Positions 23,735-36,727 of a DNA stretch of 64,000 nucleotides are shown here, piece by piece; within the stretch, counting starts at the first letter, position 1, and each line of letters opens with the position of its first letter. A program made the translations under genes and the position numbers. The notes under the pieces were generated by a model. That model searched no databases and had not been told where the DNA came from. It was given only the letters and a program-made list of their open reading frames with translations. Where the stretch lies: positions 31,053,071 through 31,117,070 of the forward strand of contig NC_133930.1 in assembly GCF_964199755.1 (NCBI RefSeq), read 5' to 3'. The stretch comes from Larus michahellis. Lineage: Eukaryota; Chordata; Aves; Charadriiformes; Laridae.

Positions 23735-26700
23735 GTAGGTGAAAGTGTTTCTCTATCACTTTATTTTAATGTCTTAACTACTCAAGAAATTTTGAAGAGC
23801 TTCTTAAAAAAACCCACTTCCTTCTTCTGTCTCTACAGAAAATTGGCATTTGTTTCCTCTCATAAAAATGTATCCATCCCTCAGACATGGAATGGGTTAA
23901 TGAGAACTCTGTGTATACACAGGAATCTGATTGCCTTAAAGAACTTCATGTACCTAGATTCCTGATTCAGTTTTCCTACAGGCTTTGAATCAAACTCGTT
24001 GGAGATAATCCTAAGAACTGCAGAGCTCGTTGGATCAAGCTCTTAAACCAGTTTCTGCAAGTTCACTGATCTCAGAGTGACTGTCTCTTTTTCGAAGTAC
24101 TTTAAGACATAAGGACTGTGATCCTGCCTATCAGATAAGCTATGTGCTACCAAAATGGTGACTCTCAGTCTGCTTTCCCCCCATTTCTCCTTTTTGTCTT
24201 CACCAAGATCCCCCTTCCTTCCATGTATTGACAGTTCTGTCTCTCCTTTTTGCCCCTTAGAATGATTCCAAATCATTGGTCTAACAGAAAACTCACCTAG
24301 TTTAAACAAAAAATCCATTCACTCCTAGAGAGCATAAGGAAGACACGGCCACACGAGCAGAGAGTAAGGAAAGAGAGAGTGAACTATCCCAGTCAAAGGC
24401 AATGAGCTGTGGGATCAGGTCAAATACCACATCTCACCAAATAAAGGAGGGAAAAATATCAAACATACTGCATTTGACTCTTAACTTAGTTGTTCACAGA
24501 ATCCTTTTTGCTCTTGTAAACTGGATGATCCTTCACCATTTGGTGAGGATTCCAAGCATGTGCAGGCAGGAACTGTACAGAATTTGTGAAGTCTGCTCTA
24601 CGTATTCTCATATAGATATATAGTTGCAATAGGTAAGTATCCTTACGTAATAAATGCTATCATAATTTTGTTTGTGAACACACCTCATTGCATAGACATT
24701 ATATAATTATATGCATCCTACTCAGTCCACACCTGAGTATTACTGCTTGTAACTGCAGTACTTCCAAAGATCACGAGCAATTGATCATTCTTTGAAAAAT
24801 GTGTTCAGAAGAACAAAACAGTAATTCAACGTCAAAGTAAAAAGATAAAGCAAGTCATGAGTTGAAAAGATTTAATCAGTTCCATAAACTGCTATCCTTG
24901 ATGCTTGATTTGCAGTACTAGAGCTTGTTTCATTCTGACAGAAATAATTAATTGAAAAATCAATGAACAACTTGCTTTTACGACTACTTCATAGACTACA
25001 GAAATGAATAAATGGGAATCTATCAATTTGGTTTACAAATTAGACTTATCACTGACCTGTTGTGATACCATTTTGTCATTCAGGCATATGAACTTAATGA
25101 GAAAAAATAGCCAATGTAGGAGGATAAAAGAACTCAAAGTCCTGTGTTAGGGTTTTTTTGGGGAGTTTTTAGTTTGGTTTTTTTTTTAATGTTTTGGGTT
25201 TTTTTACCATATATTTAGATTATATAGGACTGTATCAAGGTTAGAACATATTAAATAATAATACCAAGTATAAACCAGCAAACCTGTATTTGTCTAGCCA
25301 GGTGTGAGGCTAGTGTACTTCAAAGAAGGCAGCTATAATTTTCAGCAATAATTTTTTTTTCTTCCTTTGAAATCCTATGAAAATAATCCTTTTTCAGTGA
25401 ATACAGCTTGATGGCCAAATGTTCCAAACCCGTTCTGTATAGCAGGTCGTAATGTCTCAGGTCACTAGGTAATTTTCCTTATCTTCTCCTGCCTTTGCTT
25501 CATTTATAGGGACCAGAAGACTTTCTGTTGAAGATCAGATGAGCCTCCAGTTCTTTGAGCATCTTTGTGGCCTGGCTTAGTCTTTCTTAATACGTTCCTC
25601 TGGGAAACCTTCAGTGTCATTTGGCTCAGCATGAAGGATGATCAGTGAATTATTAATTTTTCCCATTTGGATCCTTTCAGCAGCAGCTCTGCGTATTGTG
25701 TGGAAGGACAGCACATGCTTCTACTTCTGTGGTTTGCACCTCCAACATGCTATTCAATTTACCACAGCAAGGATTCTCCCCATCACACACATAGGCCTTC
25801 TCTTGGTACTGATGTACATCTCTCATCACCTTTCGGTTTGCGCTATGATGACCATCCCTTTCCATTGTTTGTAATTTTTCTGTGTATTTCCCTTTATCCT
25901 TTTGGACTCTGGACCTTAGTTATCTTCTCCATTTCTAGTTCTGTGGCTAGCTTCCCTCTTTTTCCTGCTACCCCATGTTCAGTTTCTCCCTGTTTCTTCT
26001 CCTCCTTCTATTAAAAAAAAATAAAAATATAATATTTGCTTTTTTGTAGTATTTCTGCTCCAACTGCAAATCTTTCTCTTGTCTTTAGGCACTTCCATGG
26101 ATCTCTCTTGTTATCCTGAGTCTACTTTTCTCTTCTTTTGTTCGTCATATATGTAAGATTCTACCTCCAACTGCATATGTTTTACCCGGTTTCATCCTTT
26201 CCACTATATCTTACAGACCGTGACCATGCGCACGGTCCTCGATAACCGAATTTCATTTTATCTCTGAACTCCAATTTCCAGAATATTAATAAATTGTAGG
26301 GAGCTGACTCCCTGTTTGCACTACGAAACGCCGCTGAGAACTGATGGTGTCAGATGTTACTTGGGAACCCTCTAGTGGCCATGGTTATTTAAAAAAAAAA
26401 GCTATAAAACTATCCATCCCCACAGAACAGAGAGCGCCTTTCCGTAATAGGTCTTGTTCCTAACTCTGTGATGCTGATAGAAAAACAGCCAGGCAGTGTA
26501 ACCAATCCTTAATTAAGCAAAAATGTCCCTAACATTTCAGGTGCTTCCACACAGTGACTAGAGACCAGTGGTTTGTTTTTGGAATTGCTGTACCAAGTCA
26601 GATCTGTACCTGGTACAATTTTGCCCTCATGTGTTGAAGAGATCCTGCAGTATGCTGAGAAAAACTGTACTACTGAAATAAAAATTTAAGAAATGAACTG

Positions 26701-29700
26701 AAAATTTCCTGGAAAAATACTACCTCAAAATAAACCTCAATTTTTTTTCCTTTATAAAACATTTGCAATTCCACAAACATGATTTTGCAAAGCTCTGGAA
26801 GATAAAGATTAATTTTCTCCAGAAAGTTTTCATGCCAGCCATATCAATAATATATTGTCAATAATACAATTTTATAGATTAACCTAGAGATTCTATGGCT
26901 GGGATTTCACCTTCCGCTAAAATGCTACGTGGATTTGTGTCATATCTCTGGTGTATCCTTACATGAAACTCAGTAGAAGTATTCTGCTAGGAAGGCTCTG
27001 AAATGCTTTCTCCCTTTAAAAAAGTCCACGTATTTTGAATATACTTTAAAATCTGTGCCCCAGGGACAGTCTTTTCCCTATCAGCAAGGGTCTAGTTTTA
27101 AAATCTTGATTGACCCCCCCCGTCCACCAGAATTTCAGGCTGTTTGAGACAAGCATTACAAGGGTATTTCTCCTCCAAGTGCTTTATTTGATTGTTCAGT
27201 CCTGTCGATCAGCTTAATGTTCCTAACGTATTTATCTTTCTCCTATTTTGCTGCTGATCCAGCTCCTGTTGCCAGCTCACTATGTGTACGATACACCCAT
27301 CGGGCCGTTGTGATCACGGGAGGACTCTTGGCCTTTTCAGGAATGGCACTAGGATTTCTTGGACTCAACATGGTCTGGATGTATGCAACGACTGGCTTCC
27401 TGCAGGGTATGACTTTCTGGCTTTATGGATTTCATTCACCAGCAACTCAGAGTCCTTATTTGAGGGTGCTAGCAGTAGAGTTTTAAAATCTTATTTCTGT
27501 TTTGTTTTTATAAGCAACTAGAACCAACAACCCTCTTTAAAGGTCATTTCCTTCATGTCCCACTCTGGAAGTAAGAATTTGTGCTAGAAATCTGCAATGA
27601 CAAAGAAGGCGAATAATTAGATGCTAGTAATTTTCACCTGGAAAATTTATGCAACCAGAAAATGAAAAGCGTTCTAATTTTTACTCAGAGCCTAGACATC
27701 TGTGAAGGTTTAAAGAACCTAAAGAGTGCTGAAGTACAAGGACATAGAGATCCCAAATTTTGTACTTTCTATCAAATAATCTTATGTTTTGAACACAAGC
27801 CCAGGATTTCAGTTGATTCCAATCCTTTCCTTTACTCCAGGTGAAAACAGGCCAGAAAGTTGTCTCCAACAGCTAGCAGATTTTCCTGGAACAGGAAGCG
27901 AAGCTGGCAGGGAATAAAATAAACCATTCCCAGTTCCATGCTGGATGCCTGAGAAAATGTCTGGAATTTGAGCCCTTTGGCAGTCCTGGGCTCCCAAATA
28001 GTTTCTAGGGAGCCATTAAAATCACTGTAAGTTAGAGCAGGTTTGAAGCCTGCTCAAAGCAGTTGTGCAAGAAAATGAAGAGCAAATAGAGGTAATACAC
28101 CAGCTTCCTTCACGTCCTCCCTCACTTTCTATCCTGAACACAGCTCAACTTAACCTGGCAATCTGGTCTAGTACCAGCCTTAATTAGGACAGCAAGGACA
28201 CTCTGAGATCTGTCTAGTTTCAACCACATGGCCATGTGGTTTCTCACCCAGTGGCAAACTTGTCAAACCAACTTTTTTTTTTACTTCACAGTGAGAATAT
28301 AATAGTGTATACTTTATTGCTTGAACATACAGCTTATTCTTACAGAATATATGTCACAAATATACTCTTACTTGTAATACACCTGAACTCATGCTTCTGC
28401 TAGGAACAAAAGAGTTTTTCTTTTACCAGTTTTTAACTTTGCAAATGTAGGAGCAGTGACTGCTTTAATTTCCACCTCCACAAAATACTTCAATAGTGTC
28501 TAACTGGTGCTATTTGTATTGGTGTTTTTCAGGACTTGGAATTTCCTTTTCGTGGACACCAGCCATTAGCATTGTTAGCCATTATTTCTCCAAGAAAAGA
28601 GCTTTGGCCAATGCTATTGCCAGTGCCGGAGAATGTGCCTTTGCATTCACGTTTGGACCATTTTTCCAGTGGTTGATTAGTCAATATGGATGGAAAGGTG
28701 CTCTCTTGATCATAGGTGGCATCCAACTCAATATTTGTGTCTGTGGAATATTGATGCGACCCCTGGCAAGCAGCTGCCTCCTTGAGGCGAGCCATTCTGA
28801 AATTGAGACACCACGTGGCAGTGGTGCATCTAGGATAGACGAAGAAGATAAGCCTCCCATCACACACAAAACCTTCAACTGGATGCTTGTGAGGCAACCG
28901 GAGTTTGTACTTTATGCCATTTTTGGCATATTAGCTGCTATGAGTTTTTTTGTTCCTCCATTATTTTTAGTTCCACTTAGCTACAGCCTGGGAATAGATG
29001 AATCGTGGACTGCATCCCTCCTGTCCATTTTGGCTATGGTGGACTTTGCAGGAAGACTGCTATGTGGCTGGTATGCCAATCTCCACGTTACCAAAACTGT
29101 TCATTTGCTGACAATGACAATTACGCTCATCAGTACTTCCCTGATGCTGTTGCCACTGGCTAACAATTACCTGTCCTTGGCAATATTCACTGGCTTCTAT
29201 GGATTCTTCTTTGGTACAACAGTCGCCGTTCACATTACAGTGCTAGCAGATGTTGTAGGCATGCCAGATTTTGACAGTGCTCTAGGGCTTTTCATGCTCA
29301 TTCGAAGCACGGGAGGTTTTGTGGGGCCTCCTCTTGCTGGTAAGTTAAGACAATACCCTGCAAAATACAGTTTACAAGAAGAAAGGGGAATGGTAACCCA
29401 CACTGAAAAAGTCTGCATCTGGACCCATATTTCCCTCTTTTTTCGCTCAGGGGTGTCTGGTCCAAGAAGTGTATAAAAACAGTCAGTTTAATTCCTCTCC
29501 AAAATATCTTGCTGTCTCTCTTCTCTGTGGTTTTAGAGGTACCTGTTCAACAGGAGAGAGGGGAAGAATGGCAGGGTTCATATGCCTGAAAACCATAGAA
29601 TCCCACTTGATGGACTCCCACAGTCTTGCTGTGAAAGGGCACCTTTGGGACAAGCAGCAGATCCATACTTTCAGAGAAGAAACTGAAATTTGAGACTAGT

Positions 29701-31399
29701 GATGTTGCGTAAATGCTGGTATTGTTGGGAGGGTTTCCACAGAAGGTCAAACCAAACAGCTTGAAGCGTTAGGCTATGTGAACCTCAAGGAGATATTCAC
29801 AGAGATGCCTGCTGTTTTCAGACAGCATTTGAGCTAAACAATATAATAAATGGGAGAGGCAGCCCATAAAAACAGTGGGATCAGGGAGCAGACAATGAGA
29901 CAGCACATGGATTTATGGGCTGGCAACGAGACAAAGTCATCTTGGAAAAATGCAAGACAAACAAGCTGCAAGCTGTAGGGACTTTACAAAGGGATATGGC
30001 AGAAAAAATGACCAATGTGACTTGTAAAGTGTGTATCTGAGTCCTCATCCAAAGACCACTGCTCATGCACTGCAGTGACTTTTGTGATAATAACACCGCT
30101 AATATGTTGCAAATGGGTCAGAACGAACACTGGAATATCTTAATTCATTTTTGAAAATTATAGGAACCAGGAAGATTTATAGAGAATTTGAGACAGAACA
30201 GTATCAAAAGTATGTTGGGAAGATCTGAGTAAAATACAAAGATAAGAAGACATTTACATAGCAGCTGGCCAGTAGTACTGATTACTGGGGGACCAGTTCG
30301 ACCCCTTTGTGTATATATGGTAAGCTAAAAAGAAGGTATAGAAGAGGAGGGAAGCCTAAGTGCTGCTTGACCTCTCCTCTCCTGCGTTAAGAGAAAAATC
30401 TAAAAGATTTGGATTCAGAGTTCCTTTGTCTAACAGTACTGATATTGGAACAAAGGCTAGGGAGTACACTAAACGTGGACAAACTTTCCAGTGGGAGAAC
30501 AAGCAAACAGCCTTCATCAGCGCACAAACGAGCCTGCCATTGTACCCATGGAGCAGCTGGTGCTACCGCATATACTGCTGCAGGACCGCTGCTATACTGC
30601 GGTTTTCCCAGTGTGGTACACAATGGCATTAGGTATTTCGGTTGGCTTAAAGCTACCTAAAAGACAGCGTCTTTTTGTTAACGTCTGTGACGCTTTGTAA
30701 AATGATGAACAGGGAAGCCCATAATACTGCAGGCAACCTCTCCAACTGTGTCTCCAGCAGAGGCTTCTCCTTTCCTTCTTCAGACTCTCTCATGCTGTAC
30801 CGTTATGGTCCAAATTGTAGCAACTGATGACAGCTACACTGCAGAACATGGGGTGACTCAGATACATAGCTGCACAATTTGTGTTTTTTCCGCCATTACC
30901 TTCATTGTCTGCCATGTTTTAGGTTGGAAAGTGCTTCAAACTGTATTGCGTTTTCTTTTACTAGCAATTCACATGCGATGAGTAAATGACACATGACTTG
31001 TGTTTCAAATTTTAAAATGCTGTAATGGGGTGATGTTCTATGATGTAGAAAGCTGCAAGAGAGGTATGTCGCCAGCAGACTCCCTTTGTGAGAGGATATG
31101 TTCACACTGCTGAGCTAATTCACAGTATCCTGCTTTCTATCAATCACATTGCTGTCATTTGTTTCTCTACAGGTCTGATCGTGGACATGGCTGGAGATTA
31201 CAGAGCAGGCTTCTACATGGCAGGAGCCACTCTTGTCCTGTCAGCTGGATTTTTAGTTACTTTAGATCAGCTCCAACAGAGAAAAGGAAGAGGAAGCCAG
31301 ACTAATACTAAACCAGAAAAGTCAACATTACCCTACCCTTCCCTCCATCTCCTGAAACTTCAAAACAGAAGGTATCAAGAACACGATGTAGTGGTGTGA
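23533..31399 (+). CDS. SLC16-family (monocarboxylate transporter type) carrier, complete, four coding exons
   Basis: Joining 23533-23734, 27263-27406, 28533-29339 and 31173-31399 gives a 459-residue twelve-helix major facilitator protein with consistent phase-1 GT-AG introns. The MCT signature DGGYGW is at residues 10-15, with Tyr where most paralogues have Trp. The second signature YFSKKRALANAIASAGE starts at 133. Lys33 in helix 1 and Asp286/Arg290 (DFAGR) in helix 8 correspond to Lys38, Asp309 and Arg313 of MCT1, which proton-coupled members need. The central loop (about 193-230) is short and the C-terminus is polar. Motifs recall MCT13 (GPFFQWL, STGGFVGPPLAG) and MCT7 (AGECAF, LGID), so I cannot assign a member; substrate is unknown. 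Human has no gene I know of between ERMP1 and MLANA. The likely site of action is the plasma membrane. Confidence 0.95.
23735..27262 (+). other. Intron 1 of the SLC16-family gene (between coding exons 1 and 2)
   Basis: This is AT-rich sequence with long T-runs near 25.15-25.2 kb and a pyrimidine-rich stretch at 25.85-26.2 kb. A short inverted repeat GACCGTG...CACGGTC lies at about 26.2 kb. No exon was recognised. Confidence 0.75.
27263..27406 (+). CDS. SLC16-family carrier, coding exon 2
   Basis: This exon has 144 bases, a weak acceptor GCTGATCCAG and donor GTATGA. It encodes PVASSLCVRYTHRAVVITGG and the following helix up to GFLQG. That is the usual MCT helix 2-3 region and joins smoothly to both neighbours. 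Confidence 0.93.
28222..28241. promoter_or_regulatory. Perfect 20-bp palindrome containing CACATG/CATGTG E-boxes
   Basis: AACCACATGGCCATGTGGTT reads the same on both strands and lies in intron 2 of the SLC16-family gene. It holds two mirrored E-boxes of the CATGTG type used by MITF. Its function is not known; dimer binding is inferred from symmetry only. Confidence 0.35.
28533..29339 (+). CDS. SLC16-family carrier, coding exon 3
   Basis: This is the main exon of 807 bases, with acceptor GTTTTTCAG and donor GTAAGT. It spans helices 4 to 11, the second MCT signature, the short central loop with an acidic patch (IDEEDKPP), and the helix 8 Asp286/Arg290 pair. The reading frame stays open 45 codons past the donor. 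Confidence 0.96.
29340..31172 (+). other. Intron 3 of the SLC16-family gene
   Basis: The first 137 bases continue the exon-3 reading frame and could encode an alternative C-terminus if the intron is retained. Beyond that I recognise nothing coding. The region is moderately AT-rich. Confidence 0.7.
31173..31399 (+). CDS. SLC16-family carrier, coding exon 4 with stop
   Basis: The acceptor TTTCTCTACAG leads into GLIVDMAGDYRAGFYMAGAT, the typical last-helix region of MCTs. A polar cytosolic tail follows, ending EHDVVV before TGA at 31397. A basic KGRGSQTN stretch follows the last helix. Confidence 0.95.
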
Positions 31400-31887
31400 C
31401 TACAGTGGACATCTTACAACATTTCAGGACATATGGAAGTGTTTTTATTTTCTCCAAACTCAATATTAGTAGGATTTATAAAATGATGGAAGCTTTGGAT
31501 AAGAATGTTTGAAATTGAGGAAGAAAGTCATTAGTTTACAAGGAAACCACACCAGTAACCATTACCATAGTATTTTGATGTTGAAATTGCGTTTTGACTA
31601 TCCAAGTCTTCATCACAGTGCCATGGGGCGGCAGTAAGCAAAGTAGGGAAACTATGGTCTAAATGAAATTACCATGAAGCATGTATGCAGCAGATAGATA
31701 GAAACCAGTCCAGACTGCAGCCTTCACTATGGAATAGGAAGAGGCATCAGCTCACAGATGTTTAGCTTAGGAAAGTAGTGCTCAGTATTTTCAGTAAACA
31801 AGCTGGATGTGAAAGCAAGAGTACATGAATATAGTTTTGAGCTAAAGGGTTTGCAGGTACTCTACAGAGTAGGACTGGAATCTGATA

Positions 31888-31897
31888 AATAAATAAA
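31888..31897 (+). terminator. Candidate poly(A) signal of the SLC16-family gene
   Basis: Two overlapping AATAAA hexamers lie about 490 bases after the stop codon and are the first on this strand. Another is near 32.6 kb. Which one is used cannot be decided from the sequence. Confidence 0.4.
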
Positions 31898-32517
31898 CCT
31901 GATAAATGGGGAAAGTTACATGAATAATAGAATTCATTAGAGAGAAAGGCAGTTCTAAATGTCAGAAGTAAAAAGCAAAATACACACACATAAAATGGAG
32001 AGATTGGTGAATAACAGAGGAAGATACAAAGCTGCAGTGGACTTCAAACCGAGCAAAAATCCCAGGTGCAACTCTACATTAAAAATAGTAAATGTCTTTC
32101 TGTGCTATGGTAAAATAGAGAAGATAATTGTGCTTGCAAGGCTTTAACTGGAAGGGGTACATAAGTTGGAAAGAATTAAGTGGAACAAGAATGAGAAAGG
32201 TTAAGAAAACACAGCCTAAAGAAAAAGTGTGAGAAATAAAGTTTGTCTGGTTTAGAAGAGAAAAGGTTGTACAGAGCTTGAGAACAGCCTTCAAAACCGT
32301 AATAGGTTGAGATAATGAAGACACCATTAATTCCTTTCCCTGTTAAGGCAATTAGTAATTGATATAATTTGCAGCAAGGCAGAGTTATGTAATGAGGAAG
32401 AACTTCATTGTAGCCTGTTATGCATAAAAAACAGACTATAGGGAGAATATGAATACGTAGAGACATCAGAGAATAGCTAAGACATGAGACAGAATCCAAA
32501 TAGATTCAATTGTGCTT

Positions 32518-32582
32518 CAGAACAGTGGGGTGGACTAGATGACTTCCTGAGGTCCTGTTTAGTCCCACGTTGTAACTATCCT
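32518..32582 (+). repeat. CR1 3' end fragment, degraded
   Basis: GTGGACTAGATGACTTCCTGAGGTCC...TAGTCCCACGTTGTAACTATCC follows the end of the CR1 consensus (GTTGGACTAGATGACCTCCAGAGGTCCCTTCCAACC...). It has many substitutions. Confidence 0.7.
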
Positions 32583-33469
32583 CAGGCTGCTTGAGCAAAT
32601 AATTCAATTTATGAGAATAAAAGGAGTCTGTATCCAAATCACTTTTTTTGGTCATCTTATTTTATCAGGGAGAAGAGAGAATGCAAAAGAAGGGAGGAGG
32701 GGCTGGATCACATTTAAAAAGAAACAGTAAAAGGAAAAACATAGTACTTAAAAGCTTTTAAACTATTACAAATGTCATAGCTGCCCTAGTTATGAACTTC
32801 AGAAATTTTTACCATTGAAACACTTTATTTGTGAAGCCAAATTTAACATAAATCACTCATCTAAAATACTTATTTATTGCCTCATGGGAATAAAAATTAC
32901 TTCAAAAATTTAATTTAACTTACAGGAAATTTGCTGAGCCACTAATAAATCAACTATCTGTGAGGGCTTGATTGCAGAATACACACTGGAAGGCACACAA
33001 CTGTGTGGGCAAAGTCTTATAGCAAGGCCCTGAAATTTCTGACAAAATGTTTTTCAATCATGTCAATGGAAAAACTTAGATTTTTCTAGAAAGTATTATT
33101 CTTCAGTCTTCTGCACTGTTCCAATATTTAAAATAACTCTTCATTTCATAAAATGAAAGGAAGGGGAATTGGTGGGGGGTGGATGTGAGAAATGGAGAGA
33201 TGTTTAATAGATGCAGTTTCCACCTCTGACTTTCTGTTAAAATTCTGTATTTCACTTACAAACCCTGTCACGAATTTCTGCATGTCCTGATACCTGACAG
33301 GGGCAGTAAAGAAAGCTAGTGGCATCCTGGGCTGCATGAATAGGGGCACAGATCAAGGGAGGTGATTATTCCCATCTGCTTTGCAGTTGTGCATCCATTT
33401 TAGGGCACCAAGTAGAGGAAAGAAGTTTGGCATCCGACTCCGGATGACGGAGTTCAGCAGAGGCCACTG

Positions 33470-33850
33470 AGAGGCTGCAGGACCGGGGCTGGTTCAGCCA
33501 GGAGGAGGGGCGGCTTCAGGGGCACCTGACAGCATCCCTGGCCACCGATGGGAGAGACGGGGGAGACCCAGCTGGGCTCTTCCCAGCAGCGTGTGGCAGG
33601 AGGGCAAGAGGCAGCAGCACAAGCTGAAACACAAGAGGCTCAGGCTGGAACCACGAGGACAACCCAGCAGTGGGGCTGGAGCCCAGGGAGGCTGGGTCAT
33701 CTCCATCCTTGGGGTTTCATGCCCCGAATGGGTGAAGCCCTGAGCAGCCCAGTCTGAGCCCAGAACTGGCTCTGCTGTGGGCAGGAGCTGGGGCTGGAGA
33801 CCTCCCCAGGTCTCCACAAGCCTGAACAGGAACCTATGACCCTGTGGAGC
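33470..33850 (+). repeat. GC-rich CR1 retroposon copy, diverged
   Basis: The order of blocks follows CR1: GAGAGGCTGCAGGACCGGGG, GGTTCAGCCAGGAGGAG, TCTTCCCAGCAGCGTG, GAGGCTCAGGCTGGA, CAGGGAGGCTGGGTCATCTC and CATCCTTGGGG. It explains an isolated GC-rich patch and the open frames in it. The far 3' tail is missing. Confidence 0.7.
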
Positions 33851-36057
33851 GAGAAATGAAAAGTCATTCTGCTTTTTTTGCTAAATGCACTGAATAGTAT
33901 TAGTCACCTGGACACTGTCAGCTGATGACTACGTATCTGTTTAGTGGCACAGAAAAAGTAATGAGTGTTTGTATTCATTTTGGGACTGCTTTTACTTCAG
34001 CTGTAGCAGCAATATTCCAAGTTAAGTGTCACTGGGCTATTATGGGAGGGATGACTTGCAAAGGACTGTTTTGTTCCAAGCCGCTAATGATGTAGTCAGT
34101 GTTGCCTATATTCACTTTCTTCAAAGTTTCTGAGATGGCCTCAGAGACCTAAATCCACAGCTCACCAGCAAGGTGTTTCTCACGCCAAACCAGTTGGCCA
34201 CTCACTGGTAGAAACAGGACTGTGAAGCTTTAGAAAGCACCACTCTTCTCTTGAATCCACGTATGGCCTCCTGAAATTACATGCAAGGAAAGCCCCCTGG
34301 GCTCAGAACCTCCAGTCATCACGGACAAAGTAGCAGCAAAGAAAAACACTGCCAGAAAGCTATCCAATCTTTTTTATTTGGAAAAACAAGGTGGAGAAAC
34401 AGAGGCACCACTGCATTCGTGGCATCCTCTTGGCATAGCTTCTACAGGATTAAGGCTACCACTCCTTCTTTACTGTACATTATTCAGAGATGGAGCAGAG
34501 GGAGATGGGTCTGACACTAAGGGCCATGGTTTTACTTGGAAATTAGCTGCAGTGGAATTAATTTTCATGAACCAGGCTTTCAGGATGACAACATATTAAT
34601 GGTGTCTGTGCAAAGCAGTCTACAGGACAACACGTTGCTTCCTGGAGGTGCCTGCAGTTGAGGTAGCAGCAATTCGCAGAATAGCTTCTTTTCAAAAAGC
34701 TCCAAATCAGGCCCGTAGTGGGACTGTTCAGCCCTGGAAGCCAGATAATACCTACTTCAAAGGAAATCCCCAAACCACGGAGAGATGAGGATCCTCAGCA
34801 CCAGCTGAGAGGGGTATAATCTCCTTATTCACTGTTACTGTACTGTGTTACTGTTAATGTAGATTTAGCACTGACATACTTGAGAGTTTCCACTGAAATT
34901 CACATAAAACTCAAAACTAAAGCCTTTACTAAACCAGGTGTCAAGGTAGTTATGTTTCTTTGCTCTATCTGCTATAGGAAGCCTCAAATACCAGAGAAAA
35001 ATAAAGATTATAAATTAAGGGAAAGAAGTTAATAAAAATCCCAAGATCTTGTCCTAGAAAGATAGAATCACACTGTCAACAGCATAAACCCAACTGCTAT
35101 TCTTTTTAAAAGGTCAAGGATGTTATTTTCAGTTACATTAGAAGCATTCATTTCATACCTATCATCAAGACTCATCAGAGTGTGCTAGGCTTGCCACAGA
35201 TTGCTGGCTATCACAAAAGGCCTGGGTTGCTTTGGGGTTTCTCCTAAATATTCCCCCTCTTCCATCCTCTTCTCCCCCTGAAATGTTATCTTTAAAAAGG
35301 TAACACCTGTGGAACCCATACGTCAATTCCAGTGGCTTTACACTGTCAGAGTTAGCAGCACTACCTCAGAGAAATAAGATTTTATAAAAAGCCCTGAGAT
35401 CAGAAGTAGGGCATGGTGCTTCACCTTCTCATCCATCCAATTTCTCAATAGCAGGACTGTGTATTTACATACCAGACGGCACCACAGATCCGTGACAAAG
35501 CTGGTTTTTTTCCCTTCCTTGTTGTACTATTAACAAGAGATTAATTCAGAACAGAAAATATTCAATCAGTTGGCATTTTGCCCTCCGAACTGCTTCAGGC
35601 AAGGAGGAGGCAGAGACTGGTTTTGGTATCACATGGATTTCCTGTATGTCTCAGTTTTGATTCTGACAAGAACAAACAGTACCCTTCAGTTATCATCCTC
35701 TCCCAGAAGAGAAGATTTTCTTGAGCAAAACACATGATTTGATAATCAGCTCCACAACATTTTGGGAGTACTGCACAAGGGCTGGCACATTACTTGGGAG
35801 CTTGATAGGCTGCGATAATGTACGCTTACTGTTTTACATGTATGGGTATCTACAGAAACCTTCCCTGCATCTCTTTCACCTTTGAAACTCCCACTGAGTT
35901 CGTCTGGGATAATATGAGAAACACTGAACCATTTGGCCAAATGAGCAAGTTTATGCTCCTCATTCTTCTTCCTCCCTTTGTTTTGCCCTCCGCAAAAAAT
36001 GTGTTTTTCCAAACATTACTGGGTCTAGCGAAAACAAATAGATCCCTCTGGTGTTAA

Positions 36058-36372
36058 TCACAGAATGGTTGAGCTTGGAAGGGACCTCTGGACGTCATAA
36101 GCTCCAACGACCCACTCTGCTCCAGCAGGGCCATCTAGAGATGGTTGCCCAGGACCATGCCCAGATGGCTTTTGAATATCTCCAAGGATGGAAACTCCAG
36201 CACCCCTCTGGGCAACCTGTGCCAGTACTCAGTCACCCTCACAGGAAAAAAATGTTTCCTGATGTTCAGCTGGAGCCTCCTGTGTTTCAGTCTGTGCCCA
36301 TGGCCTCTGGTCCTGTCACTGGGCACCGCCACAGAAAAATGTCTGAAGAAAGATCAGACTTTTACCATTATT
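36058..36372 (-). repeat. CR1 retroposon, about 315 bases of 3' end
   Basis: Starting at CACAGAATGGTTGAGCTTGGAAGGGACCTC the plus strand is the reverse complement of a CR1 3' end. It continues through the typical CAGGGCCATCTAGAG, CACCCCTCTGGGCAACCTGTGCCAGT and TTTCCTGATGTTCAGCTGGA blocks. It is well preserved, so relatively young. Confidence 0.92.
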
Positions 36373-36677
36373 AGGCAAAACACACAAGCAGAAAAATGGT
36401 CTGGCTCTTCCTGGACCTGCATTAGCTAAGAATATCGATGTTAAGACTTTTCATCTGATTTCCTGAGGAAATGGATGTGGTCTCTCACACTATTTGGTTT
36501 TTCCTCTTCAGTTTTGAGTCTGTCAGCCATTTTCAACCACATTTACAGCCAGGTTCAAAGATGAGCAAAAATGTCGAAGTTTTAAGTTTGAGTCCTTCCA
36601 ACTTAAAAAAAAAAATAAATCTGTGGGAAGATAGACAGCCCCAAATTAATGACTCATTGGGAAAAATTACACGGTTC

Positions 36678-36689
36678 TTATTTGTTTGT

Positions 36690-36724
<35 letters not shown>

Positions 36725-36727
36725 TTT
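36678..36727. repeat. (TTTA)n microsatellite
   Basis: About eleven TTTA units follow TTTGTTTG. The array is uninterrupted and so probably polymorphic in length. Confidence 0.95.

Noticed and set aside
26216-26240. Short inverted repeat GACCGTG...CACGGTC
   Set aside because: A seven-base stem is expected often by chance in a window this long.
33494-33817. 107-codon minus-strand frame in a GC-rich patch
   Set aside because: The patch is a diverged CR1 copy.
36051-36429. Overlapping open frames near 36.2 kb
   Set aside because: They lie in the CR1 element at 36.06-36.37 kb.
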